Source: Minicystis rosea
GTDB taxonomy: Bacteria; Myxococcota_A; Polyangia; Polyangiales; Polyangiaceae
NCBI GenBank assembly: GCA_001931535.1
Contig: CP016211.1
Location: forward strand, 1,206,501-1,270,500
DNA: 64,000 bases
Direction of reading: 5' to 3'
Shown in pieces: positions 8,194 to 17,437 of this stretch; position 1 is the stretch's first letter; each line of letters starts with the position of its first letter. The notes under the pieces are model-generated. The model ran no database searches. It was given only the letters and a program-made list of their open reading frames with translations, and had not been told where the DNA came from. Both the position numbers and the translations under genes were made by a program.

Positions 8194-9288
8194 TCACCAG
8201 CAGTACCAAGACCACATCCAGGGGATGAACACGCAGTGCTGGCCGGGGCCGCCGGGACCGCCGGGACCGTTGCCCGGACCGCCGGGGCCGCCGCCAGGGC
8301 CATTGGGACCGCAGCCGGGGCCGTGCGGCCACTGGCCACCCGGGCACCCGCCGGGATCGCTGCCGCCCTCACCGGGATCGCTGCCGCCCTGACCGGGGTC
8401 GCTGCCGCCCTGGCCGGGATCGCTGCCGCCCTGGCCGGGATCGCTGCCACCCTGGCCCGGGTCGCTGCCGCCCTGGCCCGGGTCGCTGCCGCCCTGGCCC
8501 GGGTCGCTGCCGCCCTGGCCCGGATCGGTGCTGCCGCCGCCGCCGTGCGCCGCGATGTTGTCGGCGATCCACTTGGCGACGGTGTCGACGCGCGCGAGCA
8601 GCATCGTGGTGTCGTCACCAGACGAGTTGACCGCGATGATGGTGTGCGAGCTGCCGCTGTACGTCGGACCACCCGAGTCGCCGTGCTCGATGCTCATCGG
8701 CGCTTGATAGTCGTTCTTGAAGTTGTAGAAGTTCGAGGCGTCCTTCACCTTGAACGTCGGGCTCACGTAGAGCGCCGTCTTCGAGAGCTGGCCATTCTTG
8801 ACCCGGCCCACCGTGACCGCGTCCGACTGATCGGGGAGCTTGGCCGAAGAGATGGTCGGATACGTGGTCAGCGTGATCGGCGAGTCGAGGAACACGAGGC
8901 CGATGTCGTTCTCGTCGGGCGAGACCTGGTCGTTGGTCTGGGTCCAATCGAAGGTGGCCGAGCTCGACCCGTGCGCCGTCTGACCGTTGGCGTAAGGTGC
9001 CTTGATGTTCCAGCCGTCGCCGTCGGCCACGCAGTGCGCGGCGGTGAGCACGACCTTGGGCGCGATGACGGAGCCGGAGCAGCCCATCACCGTTTGACCA
9101 CCTTGCTGGATGTCGATGGTCACCGCCTCGGGATAGGCGCTGGCCGGCGTACCGTTGATGATCTCCTGGGCGGTGCTCTCCACCGCTTCGGAGCCGGTGA
9201 GCCGAGCGTCGGCCTTGGGGTTGTTGCAGGCGCCGAGGGCCGCGACGAGCGCGATGAGGCCGACGAGGGAAGATCCTCTCGTGTTCAT
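8194..9288 (-). CDS. Trypsin-like (S1) serine protease lipoprotein with heptapeptide tail
   Basis: 364 residues from ATG 9288 (GGAGAAG upstream). Signal peptide with lipobox ALGAC (Cys21), then EIINGTPA, the usual mature start of S1 proteases. The catalytic triad is complete: His85 in TAAHC, Asp128 in ENDIGLVFLD, Ser205 in GDSGGP. Residues ~250-320 are seven copies of DPGQGGS plus one DPGEGGS, then a Gly/Pro-rich stretch and a short C-terminus HCVFIPWMWSWYCW with two Cys and four Trp. The protease should act outside the inner membrane, anchored by lipid. The flexible repeat probably works as a stalk that presents the odd Trp/Cys end, whose role is unknown. A longer start 28 codons upstream lacks a ribosome site and would bury the signal peptide. 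Confidence 0.92.
   Translation of the reverse strand: MNTRGSSLVGLIALVAALGACNNPKADARLTGSEAVESTAQEIINGTPASAYPEAVTIDIQQGGQTVMGCSGSVIAPKVVLTAAHCVADGDGWNIKAPYANGQTAHGSSSATFDWTQTNDQVSPDENDIGLVFLDSPITLTTYPTISSAKLPDQSDAVTVGRVKNGQLSKTALYVSPTFKVKDASNFYNFKNDYQAPMSIEHGDSGGPTYSGSSHTIIAVNSSGDDTTMLLARVDTVAKWIADNIAAHGGGGSTDPGQGGSDPGQGGSDPGQGGSDPGQGGSDPGQGGSDPGQGGSDPGQGGSDPGEGGSDPGGCPGGQWPHGPGCGPNGPGGGPGGPGNGPGGPGGPGQHCVFIPWMWSWYCW
8349..8527. repeat. 21-bp tandem repeat coding for DPGQGGS heptapeptides
   Basis: Eight near-identical 21-base units in the 3' part of the protease gene. Differences are mostly synonymous (GGG/GGA/GGC), with one Gln-to-Glu change. Such arrays vary in copy number by slippage. Confidence 0.9.
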
Positions 9289-9956
9289 GTGTTCTTCTCC
9301 ACGGTGGCCGGTGGATTGCGGATATGACTGCTGTGAGAATGGCCCCACCCGCACCGACGAGCCGCCGGCCATCCGGCTGCGTCGACAACACGGCTCTTAT
9401 TCGCAGACGCCCTCGGACCACAATGGATATTTGGAACGTTGGTGAGTTTGGTGCGCGCGTGTGTGTGCACATGTTGCGCGCTTTCGAAAGCTTAAGTCGG
9501 CCCCCTCACCGTCATTGGCAATCTGGCGAGATGTCGAGTCGCGTTGGTGCGCGAGAGCACGGTGTCGATGTTGGATTGGGTACCAACATCGTGTCTTGTC
9601 AGACTGCTTCGAACGTGGAGAAACGTGGTTTGGAAAACCGCTTCATCGGGGGCTCCATGAGCCTGCCGTCGGGCGCGCTCCGATGCCGGTGTCAATGGAA
9701 AGGAAGAGAACGTCTTTGCATCACGAAATGGGCCGGTGAAGCGCGCCGTGCGGTAGGGGCGTCGTCCGGGAGGAGCAAGACACGGTCGTCGGGACGAAGG
9801 CGAGAGGGCTCACGTCACCGGCAGCGGCGCGACGTGTGAGCGCTCGTCTCGACATGCCGGCGCCGATCCGCGGGCGGCGCCGTCGCGACCCCGACGCCGC
9901 GCGAGCGTGTCAGCCGAGCGTCGACCAGGCGTGTCTCGTGAGGTGGCGTCGAAGCC
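9289..9956. other. Intergenic region with AT-richer patch and 12-bp palindrome
   Basis: No supported gene. The part 9400-9500 is lower in GC and includes GCTTTCGAAAGC, a perfect 12-bp palindrome at 9480-9491, about 190 bases upstream of the protease start. It is a plausible promoter/operator region for the divergent protease and AraC genes. Confidence 0.5.
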
Positions 9957-10007
9957 GTGCCCACGTCTTGCTCATCGACGGAGCCGGCCGAGATACTCCG
10001 CCGCCTG

Positions 10008-11033
10008 ATGCGCTCCCTCGTCCAGCCGATGAAATCTCAGATCGTCGGCCCCGTCCTCTCGCACCTTCGCAGCCTCGGGCTCGACCCGTCGGTGCTCGTC
10101 GACAAGCTCGGGCTCCCGCCCGGCGCCGAGACCGATCCCGAGATTGTGCTCCCTCTCGCCAAGCTCCACGCGCTCTTCGAGGAGGCGGAGCGAGCCTCGA
10201 ACGATCCGTTCCTCGGTGTGCACGTCGCCGCTCAGCTCCAGCGCGGCACGTACGATCTCGTGGAGTTCAGCTGTCTCAGCGCGCCCACGGTGCGCGAAGC
10301 CATGGTGCGGATCGCGCGCTACACCGCGCTCCTCAACGATCGCGTCGTCGCGACCTTCGAAGAGCGGGACGGCGCGGGCCTCCTCCAGCAGCGGATCCCC
10401 GGCGCGCCGCTGTGCTTGGGCCGCCACGCCAACGAATGCTTCGTGGTCCTCGTCCTGCTCCGCACGCGCGCGCTCTCGGGCGTCTCCGTCGTGCCCGCGC
10501 GCGCGTGGTTCGCTCACCCCGCGCCGCGCGACACCTCCGCGCTCGCCGAAGCGCTCGGCACCCATCGCCTCGAGTTCGACGCGGGCGCGACCGGCCTCGC
10601 GCTCCCGGCGGCGGCCCTCGATCTCGCGCTCAAGACTTCGGATCCGCGCCTCCTTTCGGTCTTGGATCGCCACGCCGAGCGCTCGCTCTCCACGCGCGAG
10701 GCGGCGCAGGATTTCGTCGGTCAGGTGCGCCAGCGCGTCTTCGCGAAGCTGCGCGACGGCGCGCCCGAGGTCGAGGTCGTCGCACGCGAGCTCTCCATGA
10801 GCCCGCGCACGCTCCAGCGGCGCCTGAGCGAGGACGGCACCTCCTTCCAAGAGCTCGTCGACGGCCTGCGCCGCGAGCTCGCCGGCGCCTACGTTCGCGA
10901 CAGCGCCACGCCGCTCGCCGAAATCGCGCGGAGCCTCGGCTACCGCGAGACCGGCGCTTTCCTGCGCGCGTTCAAGCGCTGGTACGGCGTCGCCGCGAGC
11001 CGGATGCGCGCGCCGCGCCCTGGCGCGTCCTGA
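10008..11033 (+). CDS. AraC-family regulator with arabinose-binding-like N-terminal domain
   Basis: About 341 residues. The N-terminal ~200 residues (SQIVGPVLSHLRSLGLDPSV, LPLAKLHALFEEAERASNDPFLGVH) match the effector domain found in OruR/ArgR-type AraC regulators, with one DNA-binding domain at the end: VEVVARELSMSPRTLQRRLSEDG and PLAEIARSLGYRETGAFLRAFKRWYG, the two helix-turn-helix units of AraC. It probably activates a nearby or distant operon in response to a small molecule; the target is not evident. Start choice is open between GTG 9957, ATG 10008 and ATG 10029; 10008 is chosen because homologous domains usually begin a few residues before SQIVG. Confidence 0.85.
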   Translation: MRSLVQPMKSQIVGPVLSHLRSLGLDPSVLVDKLGLPPGAETDPEIVLPLAKLHALFEEAERASNDPFLGVHVAAQLQRGTYDLVEFSCLSAPTVREAMVRIARYTALLNDRVVATFEERDGAGLLQQRIPGAPLCLGRHANECFVVLVLLRTRALSGVSVVPARAWFAHPAPRDTSALAEALGTHRLEFDAGATGLALPAAALDLALKTSDPRLLSVLDRHAERSLSTREAAQDFVGQVRQRVFAKLRDGAPEVEVVARELSMSPRTLQRRLSEDGTSFQELVDGLRRELAGAYVRDSATPLAEIARSLGYRETGAFLRAFKRWYGVAASRMRAPRPGAS

Positions 11034-11280
11034 TCTGATCATTGGCGCGCGCGGCTCTCGTAAGAATCGACGCCCGTTCTTATCTGTGCACGGTCGCGGC
11101 GACCGTCCGCCGCTCGGATGACACCGAGCGGATCGACGAGGTCGCGCGCGACGACGCGCGCCCTCGCCGGCATCGGTGATCTCGCGACGGCGCGCCTCGA
11201 GAGCTTCGGCGAGGCCTCCCGCGGGGACACCGCATGACGGTGGTGAGGCCGAGCTCTCCCGCCGAGAAAGGGACAGATTC

Positions 11281-14200
11281 GTGCTCAGACCGCCTCTTCG
11301 TCTCGTATTGCTGTGGGTATTGCTGTTGATGGCTTCGGGCGCGTGCTCGGCCGACAGCCAGGCGCCCGAAGGAATGGGAGGAGCCGGCCGCGTTGCTCCT
11401 CCGATCGGCGAGGAGCCCGAGGGCCAAGCAGCCATTCCAGCATCGCTGCGGATGGCCCTCATGCGGGCTCGACAGAAGGCCGTCGGCTACGACTTCGCGC
11501 GCGACGCCGGCGGCACGATCCGCAGCAAGGCCGGTGCTCACGAAGCCACGGCGGAGGTCGCGGTCACGGCGCGCGGTGTCCATCTGTCGGGCGCGGACCA
11601 CGGCAGCTTCGAGCTCGGCATCGAGACGACCAGCGTAGGACGCGAGGCTGTGCCTACGTCTCGCGGCGTCCTCCAGCAGCGTGCCGAAGGGCAGGAGCTG
11701 GTGCTCGATCGTGAGGACGGTGTCGAGGAGCGCTACCTCGCCGGGCCGCTCGGCGTCGAGCAGAGCTACCTGGTGCGCGAGAAGCAGGCGGGCGGCGGAC
11801 CGCTCGTGATCGCGGTCGCGTTCGCAGGGCTCGTTCCGAAGATGGCGGACGGCGCGATGGATCGGGTGCTGCTCGTCGACGCCGAGGGGCGAGCGCGCGG
11901 CGGCTATCGTGACCTCGTGGTCGCCGACGCCGAAGGGCGTGAGATCGCGGCGCACATGGAGGTGCGCGGGCCGCGCGTCGCGCTGGTGATCGACGATGCG
12001 GCGGCGATCTACCCGCTGCGGGTGGATCCTCTCGTGTGGCTTCAGCAGCAGAAGCTCACCGCCTCGGATGGCGCGTTCGGCGACCGCTTCGGCGCCTCGG
12101 TCGCGATCTCGGGCGACACCGCGATCATCGGAGCGTACGCGGACAACAGCAAAGGCTCGGCGTACGCCTTCGTGCGGAGCGGCGGCACCTGGATCCAGCA
12201 AGGGAAGCTCATGGCGGCCAACGGCCAGGTGGACGACGAGTTCGGCCAGGCGGTCGCGATCTCGGGCGACACGGCGGTCATCGGCGCGCGGCTCGACAAC
12301 ACCAAGGGAAGCCACGCCGGCGCAGCCTACGTGTTCGTGCGCAGCGGCAGCGTCTGGACCCAGCAGCAGAAGCTCACCGCTTCCGATGGCACGGCGAGCG
12401 ACGTCTTCGGTGTTTCGGTCGCGGTCTCGGGCGACACGGCGCTCATCGGCGCGTGGGCGAAAGCGAGCTTCAAGGGCGCGGCCTACGCCTTCGTTCGGAG
12501 CGGCAACGTCTGGATCCAGCAGCAGAAGCTGTTGGCTCCCGATGGCACGGCGGACGACGACTTCGGCATTTCGGTCGCCCTCTCCGGCGACACCGCGCTC
12601 ATCGGCGCGCACGGGGACGACAGCATGGGAAGCGCCCGCGTCTTCGTGCGCAGCGGTGGCACCTGGACGCAGCAGCAGAAGCTCACCGCTTCCGACGGCG
12701 CGCTGATCGACAACTTCGGCTGCTCGGTCGCGGTCTCGGGCGACACCGCGCTCGTCGGCGCGTACGGGAAAGCGAGCCTCACCGGCGCTGCCTACGTGTT
12801 CGTACGCAGCGGCAGCGTGTGGGCTCAGCAGCAGAAGCTCACCGCATCCGACGGCGCGCCGAACGACAGCTTCGGCTTCTCGGTCGCGGTCTCGGGCGAC
12901 GCGGCGGTCGTCGGTGCGTACCAGGACGGCGACAATGGGACCAACTCCGGCTCGGCCTACGTGTTCGCGCGGAGCGGCAGCGTCTGGTCCCAGCAGCAGA
13001 AGCTCATCGCCTCCGATCCCGCAGCGAACGAGTCCTTCGGCATTTCGGTCGCGGTCTCGAGCGACACCGCGATGATCGGGGCGGATCAAGACAACACCCA
13101 AGGCGCGGCCTACGTGTTCGCGGCGAAAGCGGGCAATGGAACGACCTGCACCAGCGCGTCCGCGTGCGCGAGTGGGTTCTGCGTCGATGGAGTCTGTTGC
13201 GACACCGCGTGCAACGGCGGCGCGTGTGACGCGTGCTCGACCGCGGCCGGCGCGCCTTCCAACGGCACCTGCGCGCTGCTCACCGGCACGGCCTGCAACG
13301 ACGGCAACGCCTGCACCCAAAACGACACCTGCCAGGCCGGCGTGTGCACGGGCGGCAGTCCAGTGACGTGCACGGCGAGCGACGCGTGCCATGTCGCGGG
13401 CACGTGCGACCCGGCGACGGGCGCGTGCTCGAATCCCAATGCGGCCAATGGCACCTCGTGCAACGACGGCAATGCATGCACGCAATCGGATACGTGCCAA
13501 TCCGGCGTGTGCACGGGTGGCACTCCAATCACGTGCGCCGCGAGCGGCCCGTGCCATGTGGCCGGTACGTGCGATCCGGCGACGGGCGCGTGCTCGAACC
13601 CGATCGCCGCCAATGGCACTTCGTGCAACGACGGTGACGCGTGCACCCAGACCGACACGTGCCAAGCCGGTGTGTGCACGGGCGGCAATCCGGTGACGTG
13701 CACGGCGAGCGACGCGTGCCATGTGGCCGGCACCTGCAACCCGGAGACGGGCCTGTGCTCGAATCCCAATGCGGCCAATGGCACCTCGTGCAACGACGGC
13801 AATGCGTGCTCGAAGAACGATGTTTGCACCAACGGTGCTTGTGGCGGGACGGCGTATGTCTGCACGCCGACGAGCTGCCAGGCGAGCTCGACGTGCGATG
13901 GCAACGGCGGTTGCACCATCGTGAACAAGGGCGCAGGCGCGGCGTGTCCGGATGACGGCAATGCGTGCACGGACGACGCGTGCGACGGCGCGGGCGCGTG
14001 CCAACACGGGAACAAGGCCGATGGTACGAGCTGTGGCGCGGGCCTCGTGTGCGTCGGCGGGAGCTGCGCGGGCAACTGTTTCATCGGTGGCACGCTCTAC
14101 ACGGCTGGCACGGTCAACCCGGCGAACGCGTGTCTTTGGTGCTCGCCGCAAAGCTCCACCACCGCGTGGTCCAATCGAGTCGATGGTACGGCGTGCAACG

Positions 14201-15594
14201 ACGGCAACGCGTGCACGAAGAGCGATGTTTGCACCGCAGGAACCTGCGGCGGCACGGCCTACACGTGCACGGCGACGAGCTGCCAGCAGAGCTCGGCGTG
14301 CGATGGCAACGGTGGTTGTACCATCGTGAACAAGCCGAGCGGCACCGCGTGTCCCGATGATGGCAACGCGTGCTCGACCGACACGTGCAACGGCGCGGGG
14401 ACGTGCACACATTCAATGTTGGCCGATGGCACGAGCTGCGGCGCTGGGCAGCTCTGCGAAGGCGGCTCGTGCGGCATGAAGTGCCAGATCGGTGGCCAGC
14501 TCTACGCCGCCGGAACGATCAACCCGGCGAACGCGTGCGAGCGTTGCGCGCCGGCGACCTCGACGTCGACGTGGTCCGCCCGGGCCGATGGGACGAGCTG
14601 CGACGATGGCAATGCGTGCACGAAGAGCGATGTTTGCACGGCCGGCGTCTGCGGCGGCGCGGCGTACACCTGCTCGCCGGGCATCTGTGACGCGACCTCG
14701 ATCTGCAATGGCAACGGTGGTTGCACGGTGACGCCCAAGGGCAGCGGCGTGGCGTGCCCCGACGACGGAAACCCGTGCACGGCTGACGCCTGCAATGGCG
14801 CGGGGGCCTGCGCGCATCCGACGTTGGCCGATGGCACGACCTGCGCTGCCGGTCAGGTCTGCAGCGGTGGCGCGTGCGCGGCGGACTGCTTCATCGGCGG
14901 CGCGCTCGTGGCCGCAGGTGCCGTGAACCCGGCGAATGCGTGCGAGGTGTGCGCGCCGGCAACCTCGACGACGAGCTGGAGCAACAAGGCCGATGGTGCC
15001 GCATGCGACGATGGCAACGCATGTACGCAGACGGATGTCTGTCAGACCGGCGTGTGCATGGGTGGCAATCCGGTGAGCTGCACGGCTTCGGATCAATGCC
15101 ACGACGTGGGGAGCTGCGATTCGGCCACGGGACAGTGCTCCAACCCTGCCAAGACCGATGGCGTGAGCTGCGATGACGGCGACGCCTGCAGCCAAACCGA
15201 CTCGTGCATGGGCGGCGTTTGCGTCGGTGGCAATGTGAAGACCTGCAAACCGACCGACGAGTGTCACGTGGAGGGCACGTGCGACAAGGGAACGGGCGAT
15301 TGCTCAGCGCCTGCCAAGGCCGATGGTGAGGCGTGCTCGATGGGCACCTGCCAGAGTGGCGTGTGCAAGGAGGCAACGGACGGTGGAATGGGCGGCTCCG
15401 GCGGCAGCGGCGGCGACGGTGGCTCGAGCGCGACGTCGAGCGGGAACATGCCCGGTCAGGAGGGGAGCTGCAGTTGTCGGGCGGCCGGGGCCGATGAGAG
15501 CGCCGAGCGGGGGCCGATGGGCCTCGTGGTCGGGCTGATGCTCATGGCGGGGGTCTCGCGGCGGCGCAGTCGCAGCATGCGGCGCGCGGCCTGA
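11281..15594 (+). CDS. Giant surface protein: FG-GAP repeats, Cys-rich repeats, MYXO-CTERM tail
   Basis: 1437 residues from GTG 11281 (MLRPPLRLVLLWVLLLMASG, lipobox-like ASGAC). An N-terminal domain of ~250 residues is followed by seven FG-GAP-type repeats of ~50 residues (QQQKLTASDG...FG.SVAVSGDTALIGA), which should form a beta-propeller. Residues ~620-1365 are Cys-rich modules of the kind C-NDGNACTQ-DTCQ-GVC-GG alternating with units that include CDGNGGCTIVNK. The end is a Gly/Ser linker, CSCRAAG, a hydrophobic helix (GPMGLVVGLMLMAGV) and RRRSRSMRR: the MYXO-CTERM sorting signal that directs cleavage and surface anchoring in myxobacteria. A start further upstream (11176) would hide the signal peptide. 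Likely an adhesin or cell-contact protein; ligand unknown. Confidence 0.9.
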   Translation: MLRPPLRLVLLWVLLLMASGACSADSQAPEGMGGAGRVAPPIGEEPEGQAAIPASLRMALMRARQKAVGYDFARDAGGTIRSKAGAHEATAEVAVTARGVHLSGADHGSFELGIETTSVGREAVPTSRGVLQQRAEGQELVLDREDGVEERYLAGPLGVEQSYLVREKQAGGGPLVIAVAFAGLVPKMADGAMDRVLLVDAEGRARGGYRDLVVADAEGREIAAHMEVRGPRVALVIDDAAAIYPLRVDPLVWLQQQKLTASDGAFGDRFGASVAISGDTAIIGAYADNSKGSAYAFVRSGGTWIQQGKLMAANGQVDDEFGQAVAISGDTAVIGARLDNTKGSHAGAAYVFVRSGSVWTQQQKLTASDGTASDVFGVSVAVSGDTALIGAWAKASFKGAAYAFVRSGNVWIQQQKLLAPDGTADDDFGISVALSGDTALIGAHGDDSMGSARVFVRSGGTWTQQQKLTASDGALIDNFGCSVAVSGDTALVGAYGKASLTGAAYVFVRSGSVWAQQQKLTASDGAPNDSFGFSVAVSGDAAVVGAYQDGDNGTNSGSAYVFARSGSVWSQQQKLIASDPAANESFGISVAVSSDTAMIGADQDNTQGAAYVFAAKAGNGTTCTSASACASGFCVDGVCCDTACNGGACDACSTAAGAPSNGTCALLTGTACNDGNACTQNDTCQAGVCTGGSPVTCTASDACHVAGTCDPATGACSNPNAANGTSCNDGNACTQSDTCQSGVCTGGTPITCAASGPCHVAGTCDPATGACSNPIAANGTSCNDGDACTQTDTCQAGVCTGGNPVTCTASDACHVAGTCNPETGLCSNPNAANGTSCNDGNACSKNDVCTNGACGGTAYVCTPTSCQASSTCDGNGGCTIVNKGAGAACPDDGNACTDDACDGAGACQHGNKADGTSCGAGLVCVGGSCAGNCFIGGTLYTAGTVNPANACLWCSPQSSTTAWSNRVDGTACNDGNACTKSDVCTAGTCGGTAYTCTATSCQQSSACDGNGGCTIVNKPSGTACPDDGNACSTDTCNGAGTCTHSMLADGTSCGAGQLCEGGSCGMKCQIGGQLYAAGTINPANACERCAPATSTSTWSARADGTSCDDGNACTKSDVCTAGVCGGAAYTCSPGICDATSICNGNGGCTVTPKGSGVACPDDGNPCTADACNGAGACAHPTLADGTTCAAGQVCSGGACAADCFIGGALVAAGAVNPANACEVCAPATSTTSWSNKADGAACDDGNACTQTDVCQTGVCMGGNPVSCTASDQCHDVGSCDSATGQCSNPAKTDGVSCDDGDACSQTDSCMGGVCVGGNVKTCKPTDECHVEGTCDKGTGDCSAPAKADGEACSMGTCQSGVCKEATDGGMGGSGGSGGDGGSSATSSGNMPGQEGSCSCRAAGADESAERGPMGLVVGLMLMAGVSRRRSRSMRRAA
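12043..13134 (+). repeat. Seven FG-GAP-type repeats inside the MYXO-CTERM protein
   Basis: Each unit of ~150-165 bases begins with codons for QQQKL or QQGKL and contains FG-x-SVA-(V/I)SGDTA-(L/I)IGA. Units are similar at DNA level, suggesting recent amplification. Seven blades match a seven-bladed propeller. Confidence 0.85.
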
Positions 15595-15605
15595 CGAACG
15601 AGGGC

Positions 15606-15635
15606 GCGGTCCGGTGGGAGCGTCCACCGGGCCGC
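15606..15635 (+). terminator. Hairpin after the MYXO-CTERM gene
   Basis: GCGG-T-CCGGTGG pairs with CCACCGG-G-CCGC around a GAGCGT loop: 12 pairs including one T:G wobble, starting 11 bases after the stop. Confidence 0.75.
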
Positions 15636-15677
15636 AGTCTCTTCTGAACCCACGACACATCCTTCACGACGCCGGCA

Positions 15678-15697
15678 CCAAGCGGCATGACGCTTGG
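15678..15697 (-). terminator. Hairpin after the frameshifted lipoprotein gene
   Basis: CCAAGCG-GCATGA-CGCTTGG, a perfect seven-pair stem 10 bases beyond the minus-strand stop at 15708. Confidence 0.55.
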
Positions 15698-15707
15698 TTC
15701 GCGCGGG

Positions 15708-16207
15708 CTAAAGTGCGGTGCCGGGGCGCTGCTTCTCGATGAACTTCGTCATGCCGCGCGGTGTGGGCAGACCTTGGTGCGCTTCGAGCACCTTGGCGAG
15801 CTTCGTGGCCAGCTGGGCCGCGTCTTCGGGCAACGCGTTGCGGGCCGTGTAGAAGACTGCGTATTTCCCGGCCGTCGCCGGGGCATCGGGCCTTCGTCGT
15901 CGGCGAGCACGACGTCGAGGCGCACCGTGGCGTGATCTTTGGTGCAGACGACGCGCAGCACGCCGTCGTGCACGCCATGGATCTCGCGCACGGTGAAGCC
16001 GTCGATGGCGCTGCCTTTGGCGATGGGCGAGAGGATTGCGAGCTCCTCCGCGGAGGGCGGCGGCGGCGGCACGACGGGCGCGCTGCTCGCGGCGGTGGCG
16101 CTCGCGTTGGGGCCGCCGTGGCTGGGCGCAGCGTCGCGACAGGCGAGGGGCGCGAGGGCGAGGAACCCGATGACGAGCGATATGGAGCGGGATTCCCCGG
16201 CAATCAC
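15708..16207 (-). pseudogene. Small lipoprotein gene interrupted by a single-base frameshift
   Basis: The N-terminal part (GTG 16207) reads a signal peptide with lipobox LAPLAC, a Pro-rich linker and a domain with FTVREIHGVHDGVLRVVC and ATVRLDVVLADDEGP. From about 15889 the good coding sequence moves to another frame: AGKYAVFYTARNALPEDAAQ, LATKLAKVLEAHQGLPTP, GMTKFIEKQRPGTAL, stop 15708-15710. One extra C in the CCC at 15888-15890 would join both parts into ~166 residues. Either a recent inactivation or an assembly indel. Function unknown; the repaired protein would be a periplasmic or outer-membrane lipoprotein. Confidence 0.75.
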
Positions 16208-16287
16208 GAGACGAGGCTACCGCCGGTCTCCGCCTCCGTCCATGGCGAGCCGATCGGCGTGACCGCTCGAACCCGGCTCATCGATTC

Positions 16288-17421
16288 TCACCGATGGAAG
16301 TGCTCGCAGGCGCGGGTGGACGGCGCGGGCGCAGGAGCGCGGGCGCGCTTCTTCTCGATGAGCTCGGTGGTGTAGGCCACGAGCGCGTCGGCGCGATGCG
16401 CAGGCGTGTGGGCGGCGAGCACGCGCGCGCGGGCGCGGCGGCCGATGGCGAATCGATCCTGCTCGGACAGCTCGCGCAGCAACCCGAGCGTGTCCTCGGG
16501 CGTGCGCGCCACCAGGATCTCGTGGCCGGGCGTGAAGAACGCGTCGAGGCCGGGCCAGGCATCGCTGATCACGGGCACGCCCGTGGCCGCGGCCTCGAAG
16601 AGGCGCATGCTCGGCGAGCAGCCGGCGAGCGCCAAATCGCGGCGCGCGAGATCGAGCGTGAAGCGCTGCGCGGAGAGAAGAGCACGCCGATCGGCGGGGC
16701 TCTCGAGCGCGCGATGATCGACGTTCGCGGGCCAAGCCATCTGCGCTGGGTAGCGCGCCCCCGCGATCAAGAAGCGGCTTTGGGGCGATCGACGCGCCGG
16801 GTCGAGCAACAAACGCTCGAGCGCGGGGCGGGCATCGGGGCTGTGATCACCGAGGTAACCGAGATCCCAGCGCGGCTCGACCGGCTCGGGGAAGAACGTC
16901 GTCGGATCGACCGAGCCATACAAGGGCCTCGCGCATCGAGCGCCGAAGCGACGGGCCAACAGATCGAGCGTGGGGCCGCCGGTGAACGAGAGATAAAGAT
17001 CGTAACGATGGATCAGCGCGGGCGCGATGTGATCCTCTTCGCCGCGCTCCAAACGCGCGAGCGTCACGGGCGTGTCGATGTCGTAGAACGCCGCTCTTCC
17101 CGGCGCGATCTCGGTGACCCAGGCACCGATCTCGACGCCGTCGGGTAAGTACGATCCGACGACCACGAGATCCGCTTCGCGCACCGCGCGCTGGAAACGC
17201 CGCCGCAGATCACCGGCGTCGCCGTAGCGATCCACGCGTGGCGCGGACGGCGCCACTGCATCGTGAGGCTCGGCGCTGAAGGGGAGATCGCGCTCCAGGA
17301 AGAGCACGTCGTGCCCGCGGCGCGAGAGCTCCGCGAGCAGCGCGCGGCACGCGGTCGCGTAGCCGTGAATCCAAGGTCCCGAGATTGGCAATCCGAGGAA
17401 GACGTATCGATATGCGGTCAT
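16288..17421 (-). CDS. CgeB/DUF3880-like glycosyltransferase
   Basis: 377 residues, GT-B fold. N-terminus MTAYRYVFLGLPISGPWIHG with YATACRALLAELSRRGHDVL, centre YDIDTPVTLARLERGEED and PLYGSVDPTTFFPE, donor site CSPSMRLFEAAATGVPVISD. Paralogue of the product at 5714. The start of this gene lies 16 bases after the stop of the upstream glycosyltransferase gene (17438), so the two are almost certainly one operon. The clustering of several GT-B enzymes without polymerase or flippase genes suggests glycosylation of a protein or small molecule rather than a classical capsule (inference). Confidence 0.9.
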   Translation of the reverse strand: MTAYRYVFLGLPISGPWIHGYATACRALLAELSRRGHDVLFLERDLPFSAEPHDAVAPSAPRVDRYGDAGDLRRRFQRAVREADLVVVGSYLPDGVEIGAWVTEIAPGRAAFYDIDTPVTLARLERGEEDHIAPALIHRYDLYLSFTGGPTLDLLARRFGARCARPLYGSVDPTTFFPEPVEPRWDLGYLGDHSPDARPALERLLLDPARRSPQSRFLIAGARYPAQMAWPANVDHRALESPADRRALLSAQRFTLDLARRDLALAGCSPSMRLFEAAATGVPVISDAWPGLDAFFTPGHEILVARTPEDTLGLLRELSEQDRFAIGRRARARVLAAHTPAHRADALVAYTTELIEKKRARAPAPAPSTRACEHFHR

Positions 17422-17437
17422 GTGGCCCCCATCCCGC

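Noticed and set aside
8349..8527. CRISPR-like array
   Set aside because: The 21-bp units have no spacers; they are in-frame protein repeats.
12043..13134. CRISPR-like or VNTR array
   Set aside because: Period ~155 bases with conserved reading frame and FG-GAP motifs: coding repeats.
11080..14412. Very long minus-strand frame (1110 codons) opposite the MYXO-CTERM gene
   Set aside because: It is the antisense of Cys/FG-GAP repeats; composition is Ala/Arg/Val junk, while the plus frame has signal peptide, repeats and sorting tail.
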